A stretch of 64,000 nucleotides of DNA from Bos javanicus (Eukaryota > Chordata > Mammalia > Artiodactyla > Bovidae): NCBI RefSeq assembly GCF_032452875.1, contig NC_083897.1, positions 14,118,854-14,182,853 on the forward strand. The letters are read 5' to 3'. Below the pieces are notes generated by a model, which was given only the letters and a program-made list of their open reading frames with translations, was not told the DNA's origin and ran no database searches. Position 1 is the first letter of the stretch. Each line of letters starts with the position of its first letter. This document shows positions 23,225 through 34,718 of this stretch, piece by piece. The position numbers were made by a program, and so were the translations under genes.

Positions 23225-24426
23225 TTGATGAAGTCCAAGGCATTTACTTTTTCTTTCCGTGCTTGTACTTTTGGTATCATAATTAAGAAATCATTTCCTA
23301 ATCCAAAGTCACAAAGATTTAACTTATGTTTCCTTCTAAATTTTTATAGTTTTAGGTTATATTTCAGGTTTTGAACCATCTGAGTGAATTTTATATATGG
23401 TTTGAGGTAGGGGCTGAATATCAGTATGTTCTTTTGTATATAAGTATCTATATTGTCACAGAATGATATGCAGAAAACACTATTTTTTCCCATTGAATCA
23501 GGGTCACCCTTGCTGATATAGCTTACCTCCGGATTCTCATTTTATTTCACTGTTATATATTTTCCTTCCTTATAGAGAAACAACACTGTTTTTATTACTG
23601 CAGCTTTATACTAAGTTGTGTAATTGAGTAGTATGAATCCTTCACCATAGTTCTTCTTTTCCAAAATTGTTTTGTCTAGTCAAGGTCTTTTGGAATTCCA
23701 CATGAAATTTAGGATAAGCCCATCTACTTCTATAAAAAAGGTATTTTGATAGTTCTTTCATCAAACTGAAGATCAATTTGGGAAGAATTACTGTCTTAAC
23801 CATACTATCTCTCTATTAAATTGGGCTGACTTTCTGCTTATTTAGATCTTTGTTAATTTCTTTCAAGAATAGTTTGCATTTTCCAGTGTACAAATCTTGC
23901 ATTTCTTGATTAAATATATAAATATATTCTTAAGTACTTTTTCCTTTATGATACCTTTTTAGAAGGAGTGATAATGGATTTTTCAAGAGAGCTTTATTGA
24001 GATATAATTTGTATATAATGGATTTTCTGACTTAAAGAGTACCGTACAGTGGTTTTTGGTGTATTATGCTATTTTTAATAGTGGCAAAATATGTATAACA
24101 TAAAGCCATTTTATCCATTTTAAGTTTATGATACAGTGGCATTAAATGAATTCATATTATTGTGTTACCATCACCACTATCTTATTTCACAACTTTTTCA
24201 TCACCCCAAACGAGAAAAACTGTAACCCTTAAGCAATAACTACACATTTCTGTTGCCTCTCAGTGCCTGGTAACCTCTATTGTACTTTCTTTTTCTATAA
24301 ATTTGTGTAATGTAGATAACTCATATAAGTGGAACCACATAGTAGGTGTCCTTTCGTGTCTAGCTTATTCACTTAGTGTAGTGTTTTCAAGTTTTGTCCA
24401 CGTTGTAGCATGTATCAGAATCCCAT
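23225..24426 (-). repeat. Old L1 LINE segments
   Basis: Antisense L1 ORF2 up to about 23960, with features such as 'cacagaatgatatgcag' and 'catgaaatttaggataagcc'. A second old L1 3' UTR follows from about 23985 ('gagctttattgagatataat'). Confidence 0.75.
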
Positions 24427-24757
24427 TCATTTTTTTTAAGTATTTATGTATTTTTGTCTATGTTGAGTTTTTGTTGCTCTGCAGGCTTTTCTCTGGTTGT
24501 GGCAAGCAGGGGCTACACTCTAGTTGTGGTGCGTGGGCTTCTCATTGTGGTGGCATCTCTTGTTGCAGAGCATGGGGCTCTAGGGCATGCAGGCTTCAGT
24601 GGTTGTGGCTCCTGGGCTCTAGAACACAGGCTCAATAGTTGTGGCCCACAGGCTTAGTTGCTCCGAAGCATGTGGGGTCTTCCTGGATCAGGGATCCAAC
24701 CCATGTCTCCTGCGTTGGCAGGCAGATTCTTTACCACTGAACCACTAGAGAAGTACC
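24427..24757 (-). mobile_element. CHR-2-type SINE
   Basis: Antisense cetartiodactyl tRNA-Glu SINE with 'ctctagttgtggtgcgtggg', 'atcagggatccaacccatg' and terminal 'accactagagaagtaccc'. The plus-strand frames here are read-through of the repeat. Confidence 0.88.
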
Positions 24758-25650
24758 CCTCCTTTGGTTTTTAAAGCTGAATAATATTCCATTGTACATG
24801 TATACCATATTTTGTTTGCCCATTTATCTGTCGATGGACATTTGACCTTTTGGCTATTGTGAATAACGCTATTATGAACATGAGTGTACACACACTTGTT
24901 TGAGTCTCTGCTATCAATTCTTTTGAGCATATATACAGAAGTGGAATTGATGGATTGTATGGCTTTGCTATGGATTAAATATTTGTCTTCCTAAAATTCA
25001 TATGTTGAAACCCTAACCCTCAATGTGATGGTATTTGGAGGTGGGGGCTTTGAGAGGTAAGTTTAGATGAAGTCATGAGAGTATAGCCCACATGATGAGA
25101 TTAGTGTGTCCTTATAAGAAGAAACCTTCTCCTCTTGATTTCTCTCCTCCTATGTGAAGAATACAAGAAAGCAGCTGTCTGTGAGCCAGGAAGAGGGCTC
25201 TAACTGGGAATGAAATTGGCTGGCACCTTGATCTTGGACTTCACAGCCTTCAGAATGGTGAGAAATAAATGTCTATTGTTTAAGTCAACCAAGCAGACTG
25301 AGAAAATAATTATGTGTTAACTTTTGAGGAACTGTCAAATTGGTTTCCCACAATGACTGCATCATTTTACTGTCCCGTTAGCAATGCAAAGGTCTTCCAG
25401 TTGCTCTGCATTTTCACCAACTTGTTATTTTCTCTTTTCTTTTGAATATGCATGGTAGTGGATGTGAAGTGGTGTCTCGGTGTAGTTTTGATTTGCATTA
25501 GAATGTCAAACATCTTTTTATGTGTTTATTAGCCATTTTTGGTGAAATGTCTGTGTAAGTTCTTTGCCCAGTTTTTTCCGTTACCCATTTTTTAACGTGA
25601 CTGTTTATCTTTTTGTTCTTGAATTATAATGCCCAATGAAAGAAACTAGA
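24758..25650 (-). repeat. Old L1 LINE, split by an LTR
   Basis: Antisense L1 ORF2 C-terminal region ('taatattccattgtacatgt' near 24781) continues after the LTR at about 25315 with 'ttgaggaactgtcaaattgg'. Confidence 0.8.
24965..25310 (+). mobile_element. Solo LTR of the MaLR (ERVL-MaLR) type
   Basis: Classic MaLR (MST/MLT-like) text: 'aattcatatgttgaaaccct', 'atggtatttggaggtggggg', 'ccttgatcttggacttc', then a polyadenylation signal in 'gtgagaaataaatgtct'. No internal retroviral sequence adjoins it, so it is a solo LTR that landed in an L1. Confidence 0.85.
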
Positions 25651-25663
25651 CAGAATGGTCATA

Positions 25664-25872
25664 TGTATTTTTTATTTTTTTCAAACTTTAAACTTTTTTA
25701 TTTTGTATTGGGGCATAGCCAATTAACAATGCTGTGATAATTTCAGGTGAACAGCAAAGGGACTCAGCCATACATACACATGTATCTATTCTCCCTCCAA
25801 ACTCCTCTCCCATCCAGGCTGGCATATAACATTGAGTAGAGTTCCATGTGCTATGCAATAGGTCACAAAGGT
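25664..25872 (-). mobile_element. Short L1 3' end insertion
   Basis: About 200 bp of antisense ruminant L1 3' UTR ('attggggcatagccaattaa'). GGTCATAT is repeated on both sides. Confidence 0.8.
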
Positions 25873-26150
25873 CATATATTGTATGATTTTTCTTAATGTG
25901 AAATATCCAGAATATCAAGTGCATAAAGATAGATAGGAGATTAGTGGTTGCCAAGGCATGGATGGAGAGGTGAATGGGGAGTGAGTGTTTACCAGGTATG
26001 GAGTGTTCTTCTGGGATAATGAGAGGATTTGGAACTGGATGGGGGTGATGGCTGCATAGCATTGTAAATGTACTAGATGCCACCAAATTGAACACTTTAA
26101 AATGGTTCATTGTATGTGATGTGAATTTTACCTTAATAAAAATAAACAAG
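25873..26150 (+). repeat. Old L1 (L1M-type) 3' UTR
   Basis: Reads 'gagattagtggttgccaagg', then 'gggtgatggctgcatagc' and 'aattgaacactttaaaatgg', the usual old L1 3' terminus. Confidence 0.8.
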
Positions 26151-26339
26151 AATACTAGCAAGGTTTACAGGAATCTTTGTATCTACCAATGTTCAGAGAG
26201 TAAATCTAAATAAGTTTTCTAGCAGGGAATCCCAGAGATGGGATTTTCTTGCTGGCTAATAGAGGAGAATAGTTGGGAATCAACTGGCTTATGATAACGT
26301 AGATTTAAATCTTGGATTTTTTTTTAACTGACCTCATAA

Positions 26340-26616
26340 GTCTTCTTTTATATATATATATAGTTGCTGTGAGGGCTTTTCTCCAGTTGTGGTGCACAAG
26401 CTTCTCATTGTGGTAGCTTCTCTTGTTGTGGAGCACAGGCTCTAGGGCATGTGGGCTTCAGTAGTTGTGGCTCCCAGGCTCTAGAGCATAGGGTATAGTT
26501 GTGGCACAAAGGCTTAATTGCTCCTTGGCATGTGGGCTCTTCCCAGATCAGGGATCAAACCTGTGTCCCCTGCATTAGGCGGATTCTTCACCACTGAGCC
26601 ACCAGGGAAGCCCCCT
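26340..26616 (-). mobile_element. CHR-2-type SINE
   Basis: Antisense element from a (TA) run through 'ttctcattgtggtagcttct' to 'gagccaccagggaagccc'. Confidence 0.88.
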
Positions 26617-26762
26617 AAATCTTGGATTTTAGTTCAGTGATAACTGACATGTCATGAACTGAAGGGTTTGATTGCTATTAAACAATTTTTTTAATCACAT
26701 TATTCCCTCTAGTCCCAAGCGTACAGAGTTATTATAGGAAATCCCCTGGTGGGAATAATAAA

Positions 26763-26795
26763 ATGTGTCATTAAAAATAATTTAAAATGACACAT
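26763..26795. repeat. Short inverted repeat
   Basis: Arms ATGTGTCATT and AATGACACAT surround an AT-rich loop of 13 bases. No known role. Confidence 0.6.
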
Positions 26796-26991
26796 GCAAA
26801 GACTGCATTGTGGCATAAATTTTTTCTGTTATAATGTCAAATGATTGATAGATTTCATTCCAGCTCCCCTTTTTTGAGTGTCTGCTTTGTAGTATGTTAT
26901 ACAAAAATGCCTGGCAACCCCAGCTTTCATGGGATTTGCAGTCTACTAAGAAAAAGAAAGTATAAAATAAAAATATTGTGGGCCACAATAG

Positions 26992-27110
26992 CTATGAAAA
27001 GTTCTACCAATCAGTCCCTCACAGGAGTCACTCGCCATGACTGAGGATTTGGGTAGATGGCTGTTTCTCCCTCTGAATCAGTTGTCTGTAAAGGGTGAAA
27101 AGTTGGCTGT
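26992..27110. repeat. Local direct repeat, copy 1
   Basis: Contains 'tttctccctctgaatcagtt' and matches 28452-28568 at roughly 80 percent with small gaps. Unrecognised family or an old local duplication. Confidence 0.75.
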
Positions 27111-27869
27111 TCATTACTCTTGAAAGCAAACGTGAATCCCTCAGATCAGGTTACAGGCTTCCTCCTTCTCCAGGATTTCCTTTTAGCTCTACCACTCAAA
27201 TGTGGTAGTCTCTTATCACTGGGATAGGGCCTCAAAAGTTATTTAATCCATCTGCTCATTTGATGCTTGGGTCTTTGCTATCAAAAATGATCATTGGGCC
27301 TGTATTAGATAGAAACGCAAAATGACAATGTAACAGAAAACTCAAATCTCACTACCCTAATCAATAAGGGTAGACCTAGACTCAAAAGCTGCTTGATTCA
27401 GAGGCTCAAAAATGACACCAGAGTCAGGTTTCTTCCTGCTTGTGCTTCTTGATGTGTGCTTTATTTTGACTTGGCTCTTTCTTACTGCCGATACGTGGCT
27501 GCCCGCAGTTCTCAGGGGCTCTTTGTTTCTTTGAGCACATGAAGTGGAGGCGGTTGCTTGCTTCTGAAACACTCCTCCAGATAATGAAAGAAAAAGTTCC
27601 TCCAAAGCCCCAGGAAATTGCTACTCTCACCTGCCCCAATTAGATTATGCTCAGAGCCAGCCAGTGGCAAGGAATGGGACAAGGCTGATTAATTTGGATT
27701 TGAATTATGCTAATTTGCTAAGATTGGAATCGTATGTTCCAGGAGGGAGTTAGGGCAAGATGTGACATTAAGGAACAGGAGGTGGCCACCAAGATAAGGA
27801 GAGGATATTGGGGAAGTTACCACAGGGTCTGTCTGGTACAGGGTCTTGGGTTAGCTGTTGACAGCATCA

Positions 27870-28008
27870 TGAAAATCTCCTGGAGAAGGGAATGACAACC
27901 TATGCCAGTATTCTTGACTGGGAAATCCCATGGACAGAGGAGCCTAGCAGGCTACAGTCCATGGGGTCGCAAAGAGTTGGACACAGTTTAGCGCCTAAAC
28001 AACAACAA
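27870..28008 (+). mobile_element. Bov-A/Bov-tA SINE fragment
   Basis: Bov-A unit without the tRNA-like head: 'ctggagaagggaatgacaac' to 'gttggacacagtttagcgcc'. Confidence 0.85.
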
Positions 28009-28451
28009 AGCTACAGTTGCCTTCCCTGCGGGACCACTCCCATTTTAAGAAAGTATATTTTCCATTGAATCAACCTCCTTGTTTCCATCCAGCTCAGAGT
28101 ACCAATGGCTCCTTCTTGCCATGCTGTTTCTTGAATTCATTACTCTGGATGTGTTTTCCTTCTCAGCAGCCTATTCTGCCTGGGTCTTACCATTCTTTAC
28201 TGAATTCACTGACCCCAAAGGTGACTGTCTGTCACTGGTATTTCTTCCTGAATTCTGAATTGAACTGAATGGAGGTTCAGTTATCTTTTCTTTCTCCTCC
28301 GTTTTCGGGTTCTTCCTCAAGCCAAGTTCAGAAGTTGTGCCAGATAGGGGCTATGTAATAGAACCTATCTCGTTCTCCGTGGTAAAATGAAGAGGACCGT
28401 CCTGATCCATTTCCAAGGACTGGTCCCACTGCAAGTTCTGTGACATGTTAA

Positions 28452-28568
28452 CTATGAAAAATTCTCCCAGTCAGTACCCACACAGAAGTCCCCGTGACTG
28501 CGGTTATGGGGAGCTGGCTATTTCTCCCTCTGAATCAATTGTTATTCAAAGGATGAAAAGTTGGATTC
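28452..28568. repeat. Local direct repeat, copy 2
   Basis: Partner of 26992-27110, lying just outside the CpG island. Confidence 0.75.
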
Positions 28569-28689
28569 TGGTGGGAGGAAATGATTCTGGGCGTGAGGGG
28601 CTCAGTGAGTGCTGTGTTTGGAAACCTGAAGCCCACACTGCTTTGTCGAGTTTGAGGGAGTTTCTGCCCTTTATTCTGCACTGGGCTCC

Positions 28690-30250
28690 GCACCGAATGT
28701 GATCAACCTAAACCTACTCCGAGGGTAGGCCGAGGTAGCCTGGCCTCCCTTCACTCACGCGCGCATCTTCTTCGCCAAGCGCAGCGTAGCCGGCCCAGGC
28801 CTGAGTCGCCAGCAGCCAGAGCCGCTGGCTCGGGGACGGCAGCCATCAATGGCCTGGGCAGCCGATCCAGATGCGTCCGCAGCTGCATCTCCTTCTGGCT
28901 CCGCTTTGGGACAGAGGAAGTAGCTGGAAGAGCAGAAGGCTGGAGGCGCCCCGGTGCCCGTCGCCCCGCACTCCCCAGGGGCCTACAAGCCTCTCGGCCG
29001 CCCCGCCCTCCCCTACAGGCGGCTTTGTCCTCCGGCTGTGCAGCATCTCCCTTCCCCTCCCCCCCGCTTCAGATTCCCGCCGGCCTTTCTGCGCCCCCCG
29101 CCCCTCAGCCTCCGGCGGGTCCCTACTTCCCCCGCGCAGGTGGCGCCAGCGAGGCGGGGACTAATGGGTTAACCAGGGGTTCTTCTAGGCGAAGGGGGCC
29201 CGCCTGAACGGGCGCTGGGGCCAAACCGGTGCTGAGACCACCCCAGCGACAAAAATGCCCGCCCGAGGCGGCCCACCAGCTCTGTTCCCGGGGACGGCCC
29301 CCTTGCCCTGGAGGAAGGGGCGACCCGGACGGTGGGCCGCCTCCCTCGCCTGGACTTAGAGCCCCTGCTCTCGGTGAACCAGAGGCGCTCTCCCCACTCA
29401 AGGAACTGGAATCCGGGTGGCTGGATGCGACTTTGGGGCGACTGGCAGTTTCGGACTGGCGACGGGGAGAGGAGTGACCCTGGCCCGCGCCCCTACTCCC
29501 ACGCTACCGCGGGGAACCCCTGGCCCGGTCTGCACTTGGGAGGGATGGGGGCCGTGAGTCCAGGATCGCGAGTTTGCGGGCGACGTGGGGGTCTGGGGCC
29601 GGGGCCAGGGCTCGGGGGCGCGTGGGCCAGAGCAAGGTTTTCGAGCCCAGCGAGCCTTGTGGCCTCGGTATGTGCCGAGCTGGTCGGCCGCGGGCACGAC
29701 GGCAAAAGTGGGAGGAAGCCAAGCCAAGGGAGGAGGATGCTGGGCGACAGCGAGACGTTGTTTTCTTTTTAACAACGCTCCTTGGACCCGCTTTCCGACT
29801 CCAGGGCACCGTTGAGGATATCCGGCGGCCGCTCGGACCTGGCCCTGCCACAGGCGCCTTCCCAGCATCAGGGCCATTCTATCCTTGAGGGGCGAAGGGG
29901 TCACTTCTTGTCTCTCCTCGCCGCCGCTGCTGCCCAGCTGGCAGGGATGCCCAACTGACCTCTCACCCGGCCTGGGCTCTTCCGCCTCCCGCCCGCACCG
30001 CTTTGGGAACTAGTAGGGGACTTTGGGAATCAGCCCGGCGCCCCCAACCTTCTTCCTCTTTCCCGACGCCCTGCTCCATCTGCCCACTCCCCACTCTGGC
30101 TTTGGTGGTCTCTCACTGAACCTCTTTCCCCAGTTTAGGACCTGCTGGAAGGGGTCCTAAGATGAAACTCAGCAGCAGCGCGTGGCCACTGTAGGGACCT
30201 AGGAGCTGAACAACTTGCTCCACTTCATTTCGGTATGAGAACTTTCCGCG
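28690..30250. promoter_or_regulatory. CpG island, probable promoter of a second gene
   Basis: About 1.5 kb is GC-rich with dense CpG and free of SINEs and LINEs, unlike everything around it. GC boxes occur (CCCCGCCC at 29001). ORFs are open in several frames on both strands, as expected from base composition, and none looks like a conserved protein. On the minus strand a good donor GTGAGT (28753-28758, reversed) could end a leftward first exon at 28759. In mammals SLC25A14 lies head-to-head with ZNF280C, so this may be the ZNF280C promoter. That is synteny-based inference; no ZNF280C coding exon was found at 1-28 kb. Confidence 0.7.
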
Positions 30251-30631
30251 GCATCTTGGAATGCTGCGGAAGTTTACAAACAAAAAAAGGAAAGAAAACA
30301 GTGGGGGAAAAAAGCGATCTGGAGATTATGCAGCTTGAATTCCATCTGCTTTGAGCAGAAGTTCTCGGGGCCAGAGTCCAGCTTCCCTGACTCGGACATC
30401 TGAATTTTGATGTAATGTCTAGACTTGCAGATTTAAAACTTGACTGCCAGAGGGGTTATTTGATTTAACCAGTTGAAAACAGTGGAATCATGAGTCACTC
30501 TCTGACCCTGATACTTATTAGGAATTTAGGTATTTGAGGTATTATCTGAAAAAAAGGTTAATTTTTTTTTTTTTTCAGTACCCCTTTCAATTCCCTTCTC
30601 CAAGATCAGATTAATACAGTTAATGCTATCT

Positions 30632-30860
30632 GGGCTTCCCAGGTGGCGCTAGTGATAAAGAACCTGCCTGCCAATGTAGGAGATGTAAAAGACCCGGTTC
30701 GATCCCTGGATGGGGAAGATTCCTCCGGAGAAGCAAATTATAGCCCACTCCAGTGTTCTTGTCTGGAGAATTTCCATGGACAGAGGAGCCTGGCAGGCTA
30801 TGGTCCATAGGGTCGCAAAGAGTCAGACACTACTGAAGCGACTTAGCAGGCATGCAGGTG
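30632..30860 (+). mobile_element. Bov-tA SINE
   Basis: tRNA-like head 'gggcttcccaggtggcgcta', B box 'ggttcgatccc' and a complete Bov-A unit. Confidence 0.93.
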
Positions 30861-32091
30861 ACATCTGAAAGATGTCAGTTATAAGAAAGTACAGGGCTAG
30901 AATTTTCAGCCAGTTTTAACTGGGCACTTTTATTTTAAGACTGTTTTGGCTTTTTATTTTTGACACAGGAAATAATTTAATACCCTAAAAACCCCCTTGG
31001 TTTTGGCTGATATTTTTTGTTACTAAATGGTTGAATTTTGTTGTTAACTGCTGCATAAGAGGCAGAACCAACACTTGTTCTATCGAACTGTCATATGGTG
31101 AATCTTCACTGTGTGTGGTAGTGTCATTGGACACAATTTTGACTGCATATATGTAAATGTAGCGTAAATATAGTGAGATTTTCTTTCTTCCGAAATGAAG
31201 CTCAGAGGCAAAAAATTACAATGCAAATTTAACGATCTTAAAATCTCTCATGTAAGCGACTAGTTTTTCAAAACAGAACCACCGTATTGTTGGGAAATAC
31301 TATCACTCAATGCATTTGCCATATATTTGTGGACTATTATTTAAAATGTTAATGAAGTAAATGATACAAATGAATAGAATTTTAGATTTAAAATTAAATG
31401 AGATTTTTATTCCTAGAGTAGTGCTGTCTTGAAGTTTACTTTCTGTGTATTTATGACTAACTCCATTATTAAACATTTAGCCCATTTTTGTACTTTGTTT
31501 TTCAAACTTTTGAAACGTAAATTTTTATCAACATTCCAGAAGCAAGGTCTGTCTTATCTGTAAGGGGAGTGTGAGAATTACATAAAAGAAGCTTTATAAA
31601 TTGTTTAGTAGGATATCTGGAATTTATTAAGCACTCTATAAACACTCATTCCTCTTTTTACTTCTGTTCCCATGAAAAGTTACAAATTGATTTTGATACA
31701 AACCATGTTGGGAACTCAACAGCCTTGGATGCTCCTTGGAGAGGCAGCTGTTTTGAATTCCTGCAGTTTGTTCTGAGCAAGATATGGACCTCTTAACCAT
31801 TTTTTTAAAGTGCTCAACCAAAGGTTGTGTAAGTCAGGAAAATTAAACTGTTTGTAAAATTAGAGACATTGGAGAAGCTCCCTACATTAAGAGGTTTTTC
31901 TTGGTTTGGGGAATTATTGAGAAAAAAACTGGGTCAACCCAGATTCTTATGGCAGAATTCAGATTCTTAGAAAACAGAACGCCTCAGTTTCTCAAATCTT
32001 TTTAAAGGCAAGGGGAGATATTTACCTCACAGGGTAGTTATGAGGCCTAATGGGGTATGTCTGTCAAGAGTTTGTCAGGCTCAATAAATAT

Positions 32092-32416
32092 TAGTTTCTT
32101 TCGTTTATTTATTTTTGGTTGCGCTGACTCTTTGTTGCTTCCTGCAGGCTATCTCTAGTTGTGATGAGTGGGGGCTACTGGTCGCTGAGCTGCATGGACT
32201 TCTCACTGGGGTGGCTTCTCTTGTTGTGGAGCATGGGCTCTAGGTAAACGGGCTCCGTAGTTGCGGCTTGCAGGCACTAGAGCACAGGCTCACTAATTGT
32301 AGTCCATGGACTTCAGTTGCTCTGCAGGCTTGTGGAGTCTTCTCGACCAGGGATTGAACCTTTGTCCCCTACATTGACAGGCGGATTCTTATCCCCTGTA
32401 CCACCAGGGAAGTCCT
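32092..32416 (-). mobile_element. CHR-2-type SINE
   Basis: Antisense element with 'cttctcttgttgtggagcat', 'cgaccagggattgaaccttt' and 'accaccagggaagtcc'. Confidence 0.88.
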
Positions 32417-32830
32417 TCTTTTTGTGATGTGCTTTTGTTTTCATATATTCTAATACTTTTATTTTGAGAATAACAAGCTTGAAATGATTTCCCTCAATAT
32501 GTTGAATCTCTACTTATGATATATATCCAATGTTACCTAACTGAAATGATTATTTTAATGTTATTATGTCTTACTGTGCCTTTTTTTTTTTTTGCATGGA
32601 GCAAGGCATTTTCTTGGCCTTTAGCATAGCTAATTATGCAGTAAGGTACCAGCTGTCCTGAACCAAATATCTTCTCTGAATTAAAGATACCACTGTATCT
32701 AATTGTTTCTTCTTTCCTGATTTCTTGCTGTGCTGTTCTTAATTTCCCACCAGTCCTATCTCCCTCCGTGGTATCACTTTTGCTCAGTATCTTTTTTCCA
32801 TCTTGGAGTCTTATAGTCTTAGATAGTTTT

Positions 32831-32855
32831 GTCCAAGGACAACTTGTCCTTGGAC
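32831..32855. repeat. Perfect 25-bp palindrome
   Basis: GTCCAAGGACAA, one C, then the exact reverse complement. It could form a 12-bp stem and lies 13 bp before an exact tandem duplication. Confidence 0.95.
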
Positions 32856-32867
32856 TGTTTACATAGA

Positions 32868-33013
32868 AATCTGCCCCCTCCTTTCATTTGTGAAACATTT
32901 ATTGATATTCTGTTGTATTCAAGTCACTGGAACTGCGTGGAATCTGCCCCCTCCTTTCATTTGTGAAACATTTATTGATATTCTGTTGTATTCAAGTCAC
33001 TGGAACTGCGTGG
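32868..33013. repeat. Exact 73-bp tandem duplication
   Basis: Unit 32868-32940 starts AATCTGCCCCCTCC and ends GAACTGCGTGG. It is repeated without any difference at 32941-33013. Confidence 0.97.
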
Positions 33014-33429
33014 ACAAAAGAAAAATGATTAGTCCACATTCCCTGGGCAGGAGTGCTTGAAGTCCATGGGAAAGACAAGTGATTGTACTATATGCTGTTA
33101 AGTGATATAATACAGACAGTCCATGGAGTAGTGGAAACACAGAAATACAAGCAACACTTGTTTAATGAAGCCTTCAAGGCATACACTAAACTGAAAGAAA
33201 ATGATAATCTGTTGTGTAATACAAGGAGCAGAAGATTTCGGCCTGGAGACATCTTCCATTATTCAAGTGGTCTTGGTCAAGTGAATCACTCTATTTAGAT
33301 ATCCCATTCCTCGTGTGTAAAGCAAAAGTTTGGAACAAGACCATGGTTTCCAAAGTGTATTTTATAGAATATTACTAGTGTGCTAGTATCACACAGCTCC
33401 ATGATCAAATATATTTGTGATTACTGGGT

Positions 33430-34718
33430 GAAACCAAATTATGCAGATTTGTTTATTGTTGAATTTCTCAGTTTTTGATTGGATATTGTAAATTATTCAT
33501 CTTCAAGAGAAGAATCTAATTCTTTACATTTTTTATACCATAGAATCCTTTTGTATCAGAAATTAACTGCTACATAACATTTCAAGAAATATTTAACCTT
33601 TAGGTCTATGATTCATTTTGAGTTTATTGCTATATGAAACATAAAATGAGTGAAGTGATTTTTTTTGTGTGTGTAAGATTATCCAATTTTACAGCATCAT
33701 TTATTGAAAATATTATCCTTGTCACCTCAGTGGAAAATCAGTTGACCGTACATGTATGGGTCAACTTCTGGACCATCTGTTCTGTTGATCACTGTGTCTA
33801 TCCTTCCGGCAATACTATTACATCTTGATTACTGTACCTTTATGATAAATCTTGAAATCAGATAGTATAAGTCTTTAACTTTGCCATTCTTTTTCAAAAT
33901 TGTTTGTCTATTCTAGATCCTTTGCATATCAGTTTTGAATTTTAGAATCAGTTTATCAATTTTTACTGGAAAGCCTCCTAGGATTTTGGTTGGTATTGTG
34001 TTGAATCTATTTCTCAACTCGAGGAGAACTGACATCATATCAATATTGAGTCTTCTAGCTCATGAGGAGAGTATCTTTTTCTATTTAACCCGTCTTTAAT
34101 TTTGCTTAGTGATCTTTCATAGTCTTATAGTTTTCAATGTCTAGGTCTTGCACATTTTTCATTCCATCTATCCCTAAGTATTTCATATTTTGATGCAATT
34201 TTAAATTATTTTGAAAATCTAAATGTCTGTCTAATATATGAAAATACAATTGACTCTTGTATATTGACTTTATATGCTATAATGAGCCTTACAGCCTTAT
34301 ATGCTGTTAGTTGTTGTAGCTTTCTTGTATTAATTAATACATTCTTTAAAATTTTCAGTTTCAACAATTTATCATCTTTGAATAATAAGAACTTAACATT
34401 TTCCTTTCTACCCTAGATGCATTTTTTCTTGTCTTACTGCTCTGACTAGAATTTTTAGTATAATATTGAATACAAGTGGTAAAAGTGGATAGCTTTGATT
34501 TGTTCCTGATGTTAAGGGAAAATCATTCAGTTTCTTATTAAATATGATGTTAGCTATAGGATTTTCTTCAGACTGAGGAAGACCCCTTCTATTCTAAGAG
34601 ATTTTATGCTTTTGCTAAGAAATTTTATGCTTTTGTCCAATGCTTTCTGTGTCTAATGAGATGATTATGTATTTTCTTTATTCTTTTATTAATACGGTGA
34701 ATTATAGTGATTGATTTT
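33430..34718 (-). mobile_element. Old L1 LINE (outermost host of a nest), part 1
   Basis: Antisense old L1 ORF2 region, for example 'gtttgtctattctagatcct' and 'atttttactggaaagcctcc'. The element is split several times. Further parts lie at 36653-36728, 37027-37242, 38398-38486, 39080-39195 and 39936-40345. Confidence 0.85.

Noticed and set aside
24303..24638. A 111-codon cysteine-rich plus-strand protein
   Set aside because: Its second half is read-through of an antisense CHR-2 SINE and its first half is old L1 3' UTR.
1..28690. Coding exons of ZNF280C on the minus strand
   Set aside because: I looked for its N-terminal coding sequence and zinc-finger signatures (CxxC...HxxxH) by eye and saw none. 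A translated search with the bovine protein would be decisive.
29332..29904. Overlapping frames of 100-168 codons on both strands in the 28.7-30.25 kb CpG island
   Set aside because: Several frames are open at once, with Pro/Arg/Gly-rich translations and no conserved motif. This is base composition, not coding selection.
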